A DNA stretch of 64,000 nt from the NCBI GenBank assembly GCA_001899285.1, contig MKWA01000014.1, positions 54,120-118,119 of the forward strand. The letters run 5' to 3'. The DNA is from Rhizobiales bacterium 64-17. Lineage in GTDB: Bacteria; Pseudomonadota; Alphaproteobacteria; Rhizobiales; Xanthobacteraceae. The position numbers were made by a program, and so were the translations under genes. The notes below the pieces were generated by a model. That model saw only the letters and a list, made by a program, of their open reading frames with translations, ran no database searches and had not been told where the DNA came from. Within the stretch, counting starts at the first letter, position 1; each line of letters starts with the position of its first letter. Of the stretch, positions 1-11,579 are shown piece after piece.

Positions 1-70
1 CTTCCCCACCTCTCGAATCTGGTCTAAGACCCCCTCGCGCGCGGGGGGCTCTGCCCCAGCGCCCGGCCGG

Positions 71-95
71 GACGCGCGTCAGCGCGTCTTTTTTT
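71..95 (+). terminator. Rho-independent terminator upstream of carB
   Basis: A perfect 7-bp GC-rich stem (71-77 with 82-88) closes on a 4-nt loop and is followed by seven T residues. It probably ends a gene lying left of the window. A role as a carB leader attenuator is possible, because carB starts only 74 bases further on. Confidence 0.8.
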
Positions 96-168
96 ATGTC
101 CGTTTTCTCCTCCTCCCGCCCCGAGAGGAGGGATGGCCGGGCGAACGCGAAAGGCTACACGAAGCAGA

Positions 169-3483
<3,315 letters not shown>

Positions 3484-3508
3484 AGCCTCCTCCGCGAGAC
3501 CGTCATAG

Positions 3509-3568
3509 TCCGGCAAAGTTCCAGGCGTCACCGGCCTCTCCGGGCCGCGGCTGGAACGTTTCGCCGGA
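3509..3568. repeat. Long interrupted inverted repeat between carB and greA
   Basis: Two arms pair in nested order: 3509-3514 (tccggc) with 3563-3568 (gccgga), and 3518-3524 (gttccag) with 3551-3557 (ctggaac). A small ccgg/ccgg pair lies inside. There is no T-run, so it is not a classic terminator. It could form a roughly 60-nt RNA hairpin between the two coding regions. Confidence 0.6.
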
Positions 3569-3651
3569 CCTCGCCGTAAGACTCCGGGCAGCGCGCGCCG
3601 CTACCGGAGTCGAATTGCGAATAGAGAGCACGTGAAAGGCGGACAGAGACG

Positions 3652-4125
3652 ATGGACAAGATTCCGATGACGGCTGCCGGGTATTCCCTGCTCGAAGCCG
3701 AATTGAAACAGTGTCAGCAGGTCGAGCGCCCGCGGATCATCCAGCAGATCAGCGAAGCGCGCTCCCATGGCGACCTGTCCGAGAACGCGGAATACCACGC
3801 GGCCAAGGAAGCGCAGTCGCACAACGAGGGCCGCATCGCCGAGCTCGAGGACAAGCTCGCGCGCGCCGACGTGATCGACGTGTCGAAACTGTCGGGCGAC
3901 ACCGTGAAGTTCGGCGCGACCGTGACCTTGATCGACGAGGACACCGAAGAGAAGAAGGTGTGGCAGATCGTCGGCGAGCCGGAAGCGGACGCCAAGTCCG
4001 GCAAGATTTCCATCACCTCGCCGCTCGCGCGCGCGCTTATCGGCAAGAGCAAGGGCGCGACCGTCGAGGTCGTGGCGCCGGGCGGCGCCAAGGCTTACGA
4101 GATCAAGAAGGTCGACTGGCGGTAA
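3652..4125 (+). CDS. greA: Transcription elongation factor GreA
   Basis: GreA rescues backtracked RNA polymerase by stimulating cleavage of the 3' end of the transcript. The 157-residue length is standard. The N-terminal antiparallel coiled coil includes [19 protein letters not shown], with the acidic tip residues D and E that act in the polymerase secondary channel. The C-terminal FKBP-like domain ends in [11 protein letters not shown]. It lies 168 bases after carB on the same strand, and a strong terminator follows. Confidence 0.98.
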   Translation: MDKIPMTAAGYSLLEAELKQCQQVERPRIIQQISEARSHGDLSENAEYHAAKEAQSHNEGRIAELEDKLARADVIDVSKLSGDTVKFGATVTLIDEDTEEKKVWQIVGEPEADAKSGKISITSPLARALIGKSKGATVEVVAPGGAKAYEIKKVDWR

Positions 4126-4148
4126 GCCTGGTCGACAATCGTCAATTC

Positions 4149-4177
4149 AAAAAGCCCGGCTCATGCCGGGCTTTTTC
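4149..4177. terminator. Bidirectional terminator between greA and tauE
   Basis: A perfect 10-bp stem, aaagcccggc (4151-4160) with gccgggcttt (4165-4174), has a 4-nt loop. It has an A-run on one side and a T-run on the other, so it can end greA on the plus strand and the convergent tauE on the minus strand. Confidence 0.9.
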
Positions 4178-4185
4178 ATTGTCCG

Positions 4186-4947
4186 TCACCCGCGCAGGAA
4201 GAACACCACGGTGAGCACCGCGCCGACGCCGACGACCACAGCGCGGATCGCCGCATCGGGAACGCGGCGCGCGATGGCGACGCCGTAATAGCCGCCGATG
4301 ATCGAGGCGACCGCCACCACCAGCGCCTGCGGCCAGTGCACGAGATCGTTGGCGATCAGCAGAATGACGGCGACGAGCTGCGCCAGCACGCAGGCGATAT
4401 TCTTGATGGCGTTGGCGCGATGGAAATCGCCGGTATGCAGCAGCGCGAGCGCGGCGAGCCACATGATGCCCTGCCCGGCGCCGAAGAATCCGCCATAGAC
4501 CGCGACCACCGCACCGAACAGATAACCGACGACGGTCATGCCGCCGCCGCTGCTGCCTTTGGCGAAGCGTTCGGCCAGCGGCCGGATCTGATTGCTGAAC
4601 GCGAAAGTGATGGTGGCGACGGCGAGCAGCCACGGCACCAGCGGCCGGAATCCCTTGTCGCCGAGCGCCACCAGCAGCCAGCCGCCGATCAATCCGCCGG
4701 CAATGCCGAGCAACGCATAAGGCACCATCTCGCGCAGACGATCGCGCGTCTCCCGCCAGTAGGCGGCGCCGGTGGCGAAGCTGCCGGGAATGAGGCCGAC
4801 CGCCGAGGTGGCGTTGGCGTCGAGCGTCGGCATGCCGAACGCGACCATCACCGGAAACACGAAGAACGTGCCGCCACCGGCGACAGCATTGATGACACCG
4901 GCGGCCAATCCCGTCGCGGCCAGCAGCAAAAGCTCAGTCAAAGACAC
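4186..4947 (-). CDS. TauE/SafE family sulfite exporter-like membrane protein
   Basis: A 253-residue protein with about eight hydrophobic segments and the TauE/SafE (DUF81) opening LAAGVINAVAGGGTFFVFPVM. The family exports or imports organosulfonates, sulfite or related small anions; the substrate cannot be read from the sequence. It lies 60 bases downstream of the Lrp-family gene on the same strand, so it may be co-transcribed and controlled by that regulator. Confidence 0.9.
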   Translation of the reverse strand: MSLTELLLLAATGLAAGVINAVAGGGTFFVFPVMVAFGMPTLDANATSAVGLIPGSFATGAAYWRETRDRLREMVPYALLGIAGGLIGGWLLVALGDKGFRPLVPWLLAVATITFAFSNQIRPLAERFAKGSSGGGMTVVGYLFGAVVAVYGGFFGAGQGIMWLAALALLHTGDFHRANAIKNIACVLAQLVAVILLIANDLVHWPQALVVAVASIIGGYYGVAIARRVPDAAIRAVVVGVGAVLTVVFFLRG

Positions 4948-5007
4948 GTTTATTTCCCGGTAGGCAAAGCAAATGGAAGGAAGTGAAGAGAGGACGGGAA
5001 ACGGCGA

Positions 5008-5481
5008 TCAGGTCGCCGTCTCGAACGGCACCATCGCCGCATCCTTGGAGTTGCGCAGCGTCAGCGAGGTCTTGACGTTGCGCACATGCGGCTCGGCGGT
5101 CAGCCGCGTGACGAAATCCTGGAACGTCTTGAGGTCAGGCGCGACACACTTCAGGACGAAATCAATCTCGCCGGACAGCATCCAGCATTCGCGCACCAGC
5201 GGCTCCTTGCGCACGAACGTCTCGAACGATTTGAGATCGGCGTCGGCCTGGCTGGCGAGATGCACCATGGCGAACACGGTCACTTCATAGCCAAGCTGTT
5301 TCTGATCGAGCAGCGCGCGATAGCCCTTGATGTAACCCGCCTCCTCCAGCGCGCGCACGCGGCGCAGGCACGGCGGCGCGGAAATTCCGACGCGGCGCGC
5401 CAGCTCCACATTGGTCATGCGGCCATTGTCCTGAAGCTCCTTCAGGATGTTGCGGTCGATGGCGTCGATCTGGTCGGGCAC
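5008..5481 (-). CDS. Lrp/AsnC family transcriptional regulator
   Basis: A 157-residue regulator. The N-terminal winged HTH (IDRNILKELQDNGRMTNVELA onward) is followed by a RAM ligand-binding domain ending at VKTSLTLRNSK. The open frame continues upstream to 5574, but I chose the GTG at 5481 (VPDQIDAIDRNIL). It has a GGAG five bases upstream and gives the usual Lrp length. Family members bind amino acids and often control transport or catabolism. It diverges from trxB and probably leads a two-gene unit with tauE. A direct repeat upstream (5538-5560) may be its operator. Confidence 0.93.
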   Translation of the reverse strand: MPDQIDAIDRNILKELQDNGRMTNVELARRVGISAPPCLRRVRALEEAGYIKGYRALLDQKQLGYEVTVFAMVHLASQADADLKSFETFVRKEPLVRECWMLSGEIDFVLKCVAPDLKTFQDFVTRLTAEPHVRNVKTSLTLRNSKDAAMVPFETAT

Positions 5482-5537
5482 GAAAACTCCGGAAGGCGTC
5501 AGGGGACGGTCACACAGGGCATTAGCCGCCTCCATAC

Positions 5538-5560
5538 CGCGAAAGAATGTTTCGCGAAAG
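5538..5560. promoter_or_regulatory. Direct repeat cgcgaaag, candidate Lrp-type operator
   Basis: The octamer cgcgaaag occurs at 5538-5545 and again at 5553-5560, a 15-bp period. It sits 57-79 bases upstream of the chosen GTG start of the Lrp-family gene, in the lrp/trxB divergent region. The operator role is inferred from position and spacing. Confidence 0.4.
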
Positions 5561-5721
5561 ATTATTGCGCGCACAACTCACCTGCTTCTGCGCAGACCTG
5601 CAAGTTGTGGCCGTCCGGAGCCCTGTGGGTTGCACTTCTTGCATAGCTCGGCGGAAAGCCTATGTTGTCGCACGTCTGCTATGCGGCGACCGCCGCCGGC
5701 AAGACCATCAGGCGCGACTTC

Positions 5722-6687
5722 ATGGCCACATCACAGCACGTCAAACTTCTCATCATCGGCTCCGGACCGGCGGGCTACACCGCCGCGATCTATGCCGCGC
5801 GCGCCATGCTCGAGCCGGTGCTGATCCAGGGCATGCAGCCGGGCGGCCAGCTCACCATCACCACCGATGTCGAGAACTATCCGGGCTTCGCCGACGTGAT
5901 CCAGGGTCCGTGGCTGATGGAGCAGATGCAGAAGCAGGCCGAGCATGTCGGCACGCGCATCGTCTACGACCACGTCAACAAGGTCGATCTCGACCAGCGC
6001 CCGTTCCGCGTGCATCTCGATTCCGGCGAGACATATCTCGCCGACGCGCTGATCGTCGCCACCGGCGCGCAGGCGCGCTGGCTCGATCTGCCCTCCGAGC
6101 AGAAGTTCAAGGGCTATGGCGTCTCCGCCTGCGCCACCTGCGACGGCTTCTTCTACAAGAACAAGGAAGTCATCGTCATCGGCGGCGGCAACACCGCAGT
6201 CGAGGAGGCGCTGTTCCTCACCAATTTCGCCAGCAAGGTGACGATCGTGCACCGGCGCGACCATTTCCGCGCGGAGAAGATCCTGCAGGACCGCCTGTTC
6301 AAGAATCCGAAGATCGAGGTGGTGTGGGACAGCGCGCTCGAGGACGTGAGCGGCGACGAGAACCCGCTGAAGGTACGCAAGGCGAAATTGAAGAACGTCA
6401 AGACCGGCGCGATCACCGAGCGCGCCATCGACGGCATCTTCATCGCCATCGGCCATTCACCCGCGACCGAGCTGTTCGTCGACAAAGTGAAGATGAAACC
6501 GTCGGGCTACATCGCCACCGCGCCGCATTCGACTGCGACCTCCGTGCCGGGCGTGTTCGCCGCCGGCGACGTCACCGACGACATCTACCGGCAGGCGGTG
6601 ACCGCCGCCGGCCAGGGCTGCATGGCGGCGCTCGAAGCGGAACGCTTCATCGCCGCGCACGAACAAAACCGCGACGCGGCGGAATAA
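5722..6687 (+). CDS. trxB: Thioredoxin-disulfide reductase
   Basis: An NADPH-dependent flavoenzyme that reduces thioredoxin. The 321-residue protein has an N-terminal FAD site (LLIIGSGPAGYTAAIYAARA), the redox-active CATC at Cys137/Cys140, an NADPH site (VIVIGGGNTAVEEALFLTNF), and the C-terminal FAD contact GVFAAGDVTD. I chose ATG 5722 (MATSQHVK) over 5662 because the longer version adds 20 residues absent from the usual family N-terminus. The LysR gene begins two bases after its stop, so the two are probably co-translated. Confidence 0.97.
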   Translation: MATSQHVKLLIIGSGPAGYTAAIYAARAMLEPVLIQGMQPGGQLTITTDVENYPGFADVIQGPWLMEQMQKQAEHVGTRIVYDHVNKVDLDQRPFRVHLDSGETYLADALIVATGAQARWLDLPSEQKFKGYGVSACATCDGFFYKNKEVIVIGGGNTAVEEALFLTNFASKVTIVHRRDHFRAEKILQDRLFKNPKIEVVWDSALEDVSGDENPLKVRKAKLKNVKTGAITERAIDGIFIAIGHSPATELFVDKVKMKPSGYIATAPHSTATSVPGVFAAGDVTDDIYRQAVTAAGQGCMAALEAERFIAAHEQNRDAAE

Positions 6688-6689
6688 TC

Positions 6690-7601
6690 ATGATCCCCAC
6701 ACGATCGACCATGGACTGGGACAAGCTCAAGGTGTTCCACGCAGCGGCGGAAGCCGGCAGCTTCACCCACGCGGGCGAGCGGCTCGGCCTGTCGCAATCC
6801 GCCGTGTCGCGCCAAGTGAGCGCGCTCGAAGCCGAACTGTCGGTCTCGCTGTTTCACCGCCATGCGCGCGGCCTGATCCTGACCGAACAGGGCGAACTCC
6901 TGTTCCGCACCGCGCATGAAGTGTTCATGAAGCTGGAGGCGGCGCGCACCAAGCTCACCGACAGCCGCGAGCGGCCGAACGGCGAGTTGAAGATCACCAC
7001 CACGCCCGGCATCGGCATCCACTGGCTGACGCCGCGGCTCGGCGAATTCCTCGATCTCTATCCAGACGTGCAGGTGAACCTGATCACCACCGATGAAGAG
7101 CTTGATCTGGCGATGCGCGAGGCCGACGTGGCGATCCGCCTGCGCCAGCCGACGCAACCCGACCTTATTCAGCGCAAGTTGTTCTCGGTGCATTCGCACG
7201 TCTATGCGACGCCGGATTATCTCAAGCGTTTCGGCACGCCACGCACCATCGAGGATCTCGAAGGCCACCGGATTCTGCTGCTCGGCGGCGCCGCGCCATC
7301 GTATCTGCAAAACCGCCGCTGGCTGATCGAGACCGGGCGCGAGGGCAAGCCGCCGCGCGGCGCGCATCTGATCATCAACAACGTGCTCGGTTTGTTGCGC
7401 GCCTGCCAGAAGGGCCTCGGCATCGCCGTGCTGCCCGACTATCTGGTCGAGGACAATCACGGTCTCGTGCAACTGTTCAGCAACGCCGAGACGTTGGCGA
7501 TGGAAGCGTACTTCGTCTATCCGGAAGAGTTGAAGTCGGTTGCGCGCATTCAGGTGTTCCGCGACTTCCTCGTCGCCAACGCGCAACGCTGGAACTATTG
7601 A
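6690..7601 (+). CDS. LysR family transcriptional regulator
   Basis: A 303-residue LysR regulator. The N-terminal HTH (DWDKLKVFHAAAEAGSFTHA, then LSQSAVSRQVSALEAEL) is followed by a two-lobed effector domain from about residue 95. It starts two bases after the trxB stop, which implies co-transcription and perhaps a redox link, though the effector is unknown. An ATG at 6711 (MDWDKLK) is an alternative start. An open frame in the same register runs far upstream through trxB, but that part is a shadow. Confidence 0.93.
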   Translation: MIPTRSTMDWDKLKVFHAAAEAGSFTHAGERLGLSQSAVSRQVSALEAELSVSLFHRHARGLILTEQGELLFRTAHEVFMKLEAARTKLTDSRERPNGELKITTTPGIGIHWLTPRLGEFLDLYPDVQVNLITTDEELDLAMREADVAIRLRQPTQPDLIQRKLFSVHSHVYATPDYLKRFGTPRTIEDLEGHRILLLGGAAPSYLQNRRWLIETGREGKPPRGAHLIINNVLGLLRACQKGLGIAVLPDYLVEDNHGLVQLFSNAETLAMEAYFVYPEELKSVARIQVFRDFLVANAQRWNY

Positions 7602-7611
7602 TCCGCATCAA

Positions 7612-7815
7612 CTGCGTCAACAGGACACCGCATGGCTGACATGCGGGGTTCTGCGTTGTTCGCATGCAGGTGGGATCCCATACTTCACGTCATGCCGCGT
7701 TGGCTGCCGCATCCTCCCAAGATGAAATGCCGGCGCTGCATGTTCCCCTCTGGAAGCGATTGCCGGTTCCCCAAACCGGCAACCGAACCGGGCCCCTCAC
7801 GGGGCCCGGTTTTTA
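7612..7815 (+). ncRNA. Candidate intergenic small RNA
   Basis: No credible gene fits the 158 bases between the LysR stop and the tandem hairpins, yet the stretch ends in a strong intrinsic terminator. It also carries GC-rich self-complementary segments (for example gcatg near 7631 and 7662). A stand-alone small RNA is one explanation; a LysR 3' UTR is the other. I do not recognise a known RNA family, and the 5' end given is a guess. Confidence 0.3.
7760..7815 (+). terminator. Two tandem hairpins ending in a T-run
   Basis: A perfect 9-bp hairpin (ttgccggtt 7760-7768 with aaccggcaa 7774-7782) is followed four bases later by an 11-bp stem (7786-7796 with 7801-7811) and a run of T. The second hairpin is a strong intrinsic terminator. 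It ends either a long 3' UTR of the LysR gene or a separate small RNA transcribed from about 7610 onward. Confidence 0.85.
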
Positions 7816-8129
7816 TGTGCGCTGCGCACGCGACGACCTGACATTGTTCACGCCGTATGCGCCCGATGGCGCGCGGATACGCCGCGGAAAAAATCCGCTC
7901 ACCGCGGTTTTTCGACAACACCTGCGACCGCCCGCGTCCGCTGGAAAAACTCTCGTAAAACAAGGCGTTTAATCGAGGCGACGCCCGCCCCCGGCAATAC
8001 GATCGACGCCCACCGCGCGGATCGCGAAAGGCGCGTGACCGGAGCGTCGCCCACCTATTGACCTGCAGCGGCGGCACCCCGCATATCTTGCAGATACGGA
8101 TAAAAACGAACGCAAACGGGAGGGTCCAA
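7816..8129. other. Intergenic stretch before the dioxygenase gene
   Basis: No convincing gene is present; the open frames here are short and lack family character. A weak hairpin, ccgcgg (7882-7887) with ccgcgg (7902-7907), is followed by five T and could be a second plus-strand terminator. The promoter of the dioxygenase gene must lie in the later part, but no clear -35/-10 pair stands out. Confidence 0.4.
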
Positions 8130-9008
8130 ATGCCCTATGTCACCGAAGCAACGCTCACCGATATCGCCATGGACCGCTGGTCGAACATTCCCGATGCGCG
8201 TCTGCGTCAGGTGATGGTCGCCGCCGTGAAACATCTGCATGCGTTCGTGCGCGAGGTTGAGCCGACCAAGGAAGAATGGTTCACCGCCGTCGACTGGCTG
8301 ACCCGCGTCGGCCAGAAGAGCGACGAGAAGCGGCAGGAGATGATCCTCACCTCCGACGTGCTTGGCGTCAGCATGCTGGTCGACGCCATCAACAACCGCC
8401 GGCCGAGTGGCGCGACGCCATCAACCGTCGAGGGTCCGTTCCACATTCCGAACGCGCCGGAGATCGCCAACGGCCAGAACGTGACCGACGGCGCGCCTGG
8501 CGTGCCGTGCCTTGTTACAGGCACCATCAAGGGCCTGGACGGCAAACCGATCGCCGGCGCCGCGATCGACATCTGGCAGACCGACGGTGACGGCCTCTAC
8601 GAAGCCCAGCGCGAAATCGACCACGCCTATATGCGCGGCGTCTATCGCTCGCAGGCGGATGGCTCCTACATCGTGCGCACCGTGGCGCCGATTGGCTACA
8701 CCATTCCGATGGATGGCCCGATCGGGGAACTGATGAGCAAGACCACCATCAGCCACTTCCGGCCGGCGCATATCCACTTCGCCGTGACGGCACCTGGATA
8801 CCACAGCCTGGTCACGCATCTGTTTGTGGCCGGCGACGAATATATCGAGACAGACGTGGTCTACGGTGTGAAGAAGGAATTGATCGCCGACTTCCAGCAG
8901 AAGCCGGCGGGAACCGCGATTAACGGCGAAAAGATCGCAACGCCGTACGTCCAGGTTAACTATGATTTCGTTCTTGATAAGCAGGCTAAGGCAAAGGCTG
9001 CGGCGTAA
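8130..9008 (+). CDS. Intradiol ring-cleavage dioxygenase (hydroxyquinol/catechol 1,2-dioxygenase type)
   Basis: A non-heme Fe(III) enzyme that opens a catechol-type ring between its two hydroxyl groups. The 292-residue protein has the alpha-helical dimerisation domain (about 1-100) and then the beta-sandwich catalytic domain. The four metal ligands can be read as Tyr157, Tyr190, His214 and His216 (GLYEAQ, APIGYTIP, RPAHIHF). Their spacing equals that of catechol 1,2-dioxygenase ligands. A GGGAGGG Shine-Dalgarno precedes ATG 8130. Hydroxyquinol is my preferred substrate, but catechol or chlorocatechol cannot be excluded. No other ring-degradation gene or regulator adjoins it. Confidence 0.9.
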   Translation: MPYVTEATLTDIAMDRWSNIPDARLRQVMVAAVKHLHAFVREVEPTKEEWFTAVDWLTRVGQKSDEKRQEMILTSDVLGVSMLVDAINNRRPSGATPSTVEGPFHIPNAPEIANGQNVTDGAPGVPCLVTGTIKGLDGKPIAGAAIDIWQTDGDGLYEAQREIDHAYMRGVYRSQADGSYIVRTVAPIGYTIPMDGPIGELMSKTTISHFRPAHIHFAVTAPGYHSLVTHLFVAGDEYIETDVVYGVKKELIADFQQKPAGTAINGEKIATPYVQVNYDFVLDKQAKAKAAA

Positions 9009-9082
9009 GGCAACTTTCGGTTAAAATGCAGCGTTAATACGGTCACGACTCGCCGCGTCGTCCCGGCAGAAAAGGATCAGGA

Positions 9083-11161
9083 ATGTTGAGCTCTCGTCTC
9101 AATCGGCTGCTCACCGGCAGCGCGGTCGCCGTTGTTTTGACCCTTGGTGCCGCGCAAGCCGCGCTGGCTCAGTCCACCAGCGGCAGCAGCGAGCCGGCGA
9201 TGGTGGACGGCGTTCCGGTTCCTGACACGACGATGCCGGCGCCGCCGACCGTCGAAGACCTGAACAGGAGCATGGTGCCGGCCACTCCTGCGCCGGCCGC
9301 GCAAGCTCCGGCTGCGCAGCCCGCACCGGCTGCCGCCGAAGCGCCGAAGGCGGCTCCCGCCGCGCCGGCAACGGCCGCGACGCCCGCGCCCGCCGCAGCA
9401 CCGGTCACCGCATCGCTCGACAACGCGGTCTCCGATAAGCTGCGCGAACTCTCGTCCGGCAAGTTCGACCGCATTCTCGGCAGCAAGAAAGAGCGCACTG
9501 CCGTCGAAGCGTTCTACAGCGCGCGCAACTTCAAGCCGTTGTGGGTGACGGATGGCGCCGCCAATGCCGGCGCCAAGGCTGCCGCCAAATATCTCGGCGG
9601 CGTCGAGGCCGACGCGCTCGATCCGTCCGATTATCCGACGCCGGATTTCACCGCGGCCAAGGACGCCGATGCGCTCGCCGAAGCGGAGATGAAGCTCACC
9701 AATTCGGTGCTCGCGTTCTCGCATCATGCCTCGATCGGCCGCGTGCACTTCACGCGCATCTCCGCCGACATCAGCTACGACCTCAAGGCGCCGGAGCCGG
9801 GCGACGTGCTCAAGAAGCTCGCCGACGCCAGCGACGTCGCCGCCGCGCTCGACAGCTTCAATCCGCAGCAGCCGGGCTACAAGGCGCTGAAGGCGAAATA
9901 CGCCGAGTTGCGCGCCGGCAAGAAGGCCGACACTGGCCCGGCACCGATCCCGCACGGCGCGACGCTCAAGCTCGACACGCCGAAGAAGAAAAAGAACGCC
10001 AAGAAGGGCGCCAAAGTCGAAGAGACGACCGCCGCCATCATCACCGACGACCGCGTGCCGGAAATCCGCAAGCGGCTCGGCGTCACCGGCGACCAGAGCA
10101 GCAACGTGTTCGACAAGGACGTGGTCGCGGCGCTGCGCGGCTTCCAGAAAGAGCACAAGCTCCCGGCCAACGGCCAGCTCACCAACGCCACGGTCGATGC
10201 GATCAACGGACCGAAGCAGAACGTCAACGCGCAGGACGCGATCGTCGCGACCATGGAGCGCTGGCGCTGGATGCCGCGCGATCTCGGCAACCCGTATGTG
10301 ATGGTCAACATCCCCGACTACTCGCTGCGCATCGTCAAGGACGGCAAGACCTACTGGAAGACCAAGATCGTGGTCGGCCAGCCCGGCAAGCCGACGCCGA
10401 TCATCAGCGCGGAGATGAAGTTCATCACCGTCAATCCGACCTGGAACGTGCCGCCGTCGATCATTCAGAACGAATATCTGCCGGCGCTGCGCGAAGACCC
10501 GAACGCGCTCGACCGCATTGGCCTCAAGGTCTCGCAAAATCCGGACGGCACCGTGCGCATCTGGCAGCCGCCGGGAGACCGCAACGCGCTCGGCCGTATC
10601 CGCTTCAACTTCCCGAACAAGTTCCTGGTGTACCAGCACGACACGCCGGACAAGCACCTGTTCGCCCATGACAAGCGCGCCTACAGCCACGGCTGCATGC
10701 GCGTGCAGGATCCGCTGATGTACGGCGAGAAGATCCTGTCGCTCGCCTTGCCGCAGGAGCACTACACCGCCGCGCGGCTGCAGAAGATGTTCGGCGGCAA
10801 CGAGATCAACATTAACTTCCCGAAGACGATCCCGGTGCATCTGACCTATCAGACCGCCTTCGTGGACGACGACGGCAAGCTGCAGGTCCGTGGCGACGTC
10901 TACGGCCGCGATGCCCGCGTGCTCGCCGCGCTGCGCGGTTCGGAGCGCAAGGTCGCCGACATTCCGATGGATCGTCCGCCGAACACGTCGGCGAGACCGG
11001 TCAAGCTCGCCCCCGGCAGCCTCGGCGGCCAGGGTCCGAGCTATGGCGGCGGCCCGAACTTCTTCGACTGGCTGTTCGGCGCGCCGTCGCGCGAGCCGCA
11101 ATACGAGCAGCGGCCGCAGCGCCGCCGCTACGACAACAACGGCCGGATCAGCTATCGCTGA
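9083..11161 (+). CDS. L,D-transpeptidase of the YcbB type
   Basis: A periplasmic enzyme expected to form 3-3 peptidoglycan cross-links or attach proteins to murein. The 692-residue protein has a signal peptide ending near AAQAALAQ and an Ala/Pro-rich linker (about 50-115). A YcbB-like scaffold segment is followed by a peptidoglycan-binding domain (RGFQKEHKLPANGQLTNATV) and a YkuD catalytic domain with His536-Gly-Cys538 in SHGCMRVQDP. The C-terminal tail is Arg/Tyr-rich. The long Ala/Pro linker is usual in this clade. A strong terminator follows directly, so it is probably a single-gene unit. Confidence 0.93.
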   Translation: MLSSRLNRLLTGSAVAVVLTLGAAQAALAQSTSGSSEPAMVDGVPVPDTTMPAPPTVEDLNRSMVPATPAPAAQAPAAQPAPAAAEAPKAAPAAPATAATPAPAAAPVTASLDNAVSDKLRELSSGKFDRILGSKKERTAVEAFYSARNFKPLWVTDGAANAGAKAAAKYLGGVEADALDPSDYPTPDFTAAKDADALAEAEMKLTNSVLAFSHHASIGRVHFTRISADISYDLKAPEPGDVLKKLADASDVAAALDSFNPQQPGYKALKAKYAELRAGKKADTGPAPIPHGATLKLDTPKKKKNAKKGAKVEETTAAIITDDRVPEIRKRLGVTGDQSSNVFDKDVVAALRGFQKEHKLPANGQLTNATVDAINGPKQNVNAQDAIVATMERWRWMPRDLGNPYVMVNIPDYSLRIVKDGKTYWKTKIVVGQPGKPTPIISAEMKFITVNPTWNVPPSIIQNEYLPALREDPNALDRIGLKVSQNPDGTVRIWQPPGDRNALGRIRFNFPNKFLVYQHDTPDKHLFAHDKRAYSHGCMRVQDPLMYGEKILSLALPQEHYTAARLQKMFGGNEININFPKTIPVHLTYQTAFVDDDGKLQVRGDVYGRDARVLAALRGSERKVADIPMDRPPNTSARPVKLAPGSLGGQGPSYGGGPNFFDWLFGAPSREPQYEQRPQRRRYDNNGRISYR

Positions 11162-11181
11162 TCGTCGCTCACTCCTGACGA

Positions 11182-11210
11182 AAAAGGGCCGCCTCGCGCG
11201 GCCCTTTTTA
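11182..11210. terminator. Terminator after the L,D-transpeptidase gene
   Basis: A perfect 11-bp stem (11182-11192 with 11198-11208) has a 5-nt loop, an A-run before it and a T-run after it. It can act on both strands, so it may also end the minus-strand tRNA-His transcript. Confidence 0.9.
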
Positions 11211-11291
11211 TGGAAATTCGCATGATGCGAGGTCCGCGCGCGCATGCCGCGCGGCCAAAAACCTGTCTCACCGAGGGAGGTGATATCCAAG

Positions 11292-11368
11292 TGGTACAGG
11301 CGGGTGGACTTGAACCACCGACCTCCGGTTCCACAGACCGGCGCTCTAACCAACTGAGCTACGCCTGC
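11292..11368 (-). tRNA. tRNA-His (GTG)
   Basis: Read on the minus strand this is a full 77-nt cloverleaf with encoded CCA. The acceptor stem is GCAGGCG with CGCCTGT, the D arm contains AGCTCAGTTGGTTAGAGC, the anticodon loop is CTGTGGA (anticodon GTG) on a CCGGT/ACCGG stem, and the T arm contains GGTTCAAGTCC. The discriminator base is A73 and the base before G1 is T, so no G-1 is encoded. That is the known alphaproteobacterial form of tRNA-His. Confidence 0.97.
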
Positions 11369-11491
11369 ACAGGACATGCCGCCGGCGCCAAGGCTTACGA
11401 CCCATGGCCTGCGAGCGGGCGGACCATATTCGTCAGGACGCGTCGCGGCAAGGCCGATATCGCGGCAAATTTCTCCGGAAAACCCGCAAGA

Positions 11492-11519
11492 AAAAGCCCA
11501 GGCGCGGGCCCGGGCTTTT
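11492..11519 (-). terminator. Terminator downstream of the first phasin gene
   Basis: Stem aaaagccc (11492-11499) pairs with gggctttt (11512-11519), with a short internal ggc/gcc pair. On the minus strand it ends in a T-run about 60 bases after the phasin stop codon. Confidence 0.75.
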
Positions 11520-11579
11520 CGCATGTCGCTCGGGCGGCGGTGCCGCCCGCGGATCGTCACAGAGAGCCGGCAGCCTGGA

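Noticed and set aside
5547..6689. Extension of the LysR frame through trxB
   Set aside because: It is a shadow frame of trxB; the HTH domain starts just after the ATG at 6690.
7632..7841. Small plus-strand frame starting MADMRGSALF
   Set aside because: It runs through both terminator hairpins and has no Shine-Dalgarno or family likeness. A non-coding reading fits better.
7685..8077. Minus-strand 130-residue frame in the gap before the dioxygenase gene
   Set aside because: It crosses the tandem terminator, has no signal or domain, and its composition is typical of a chance frame in GC-rich DNA.
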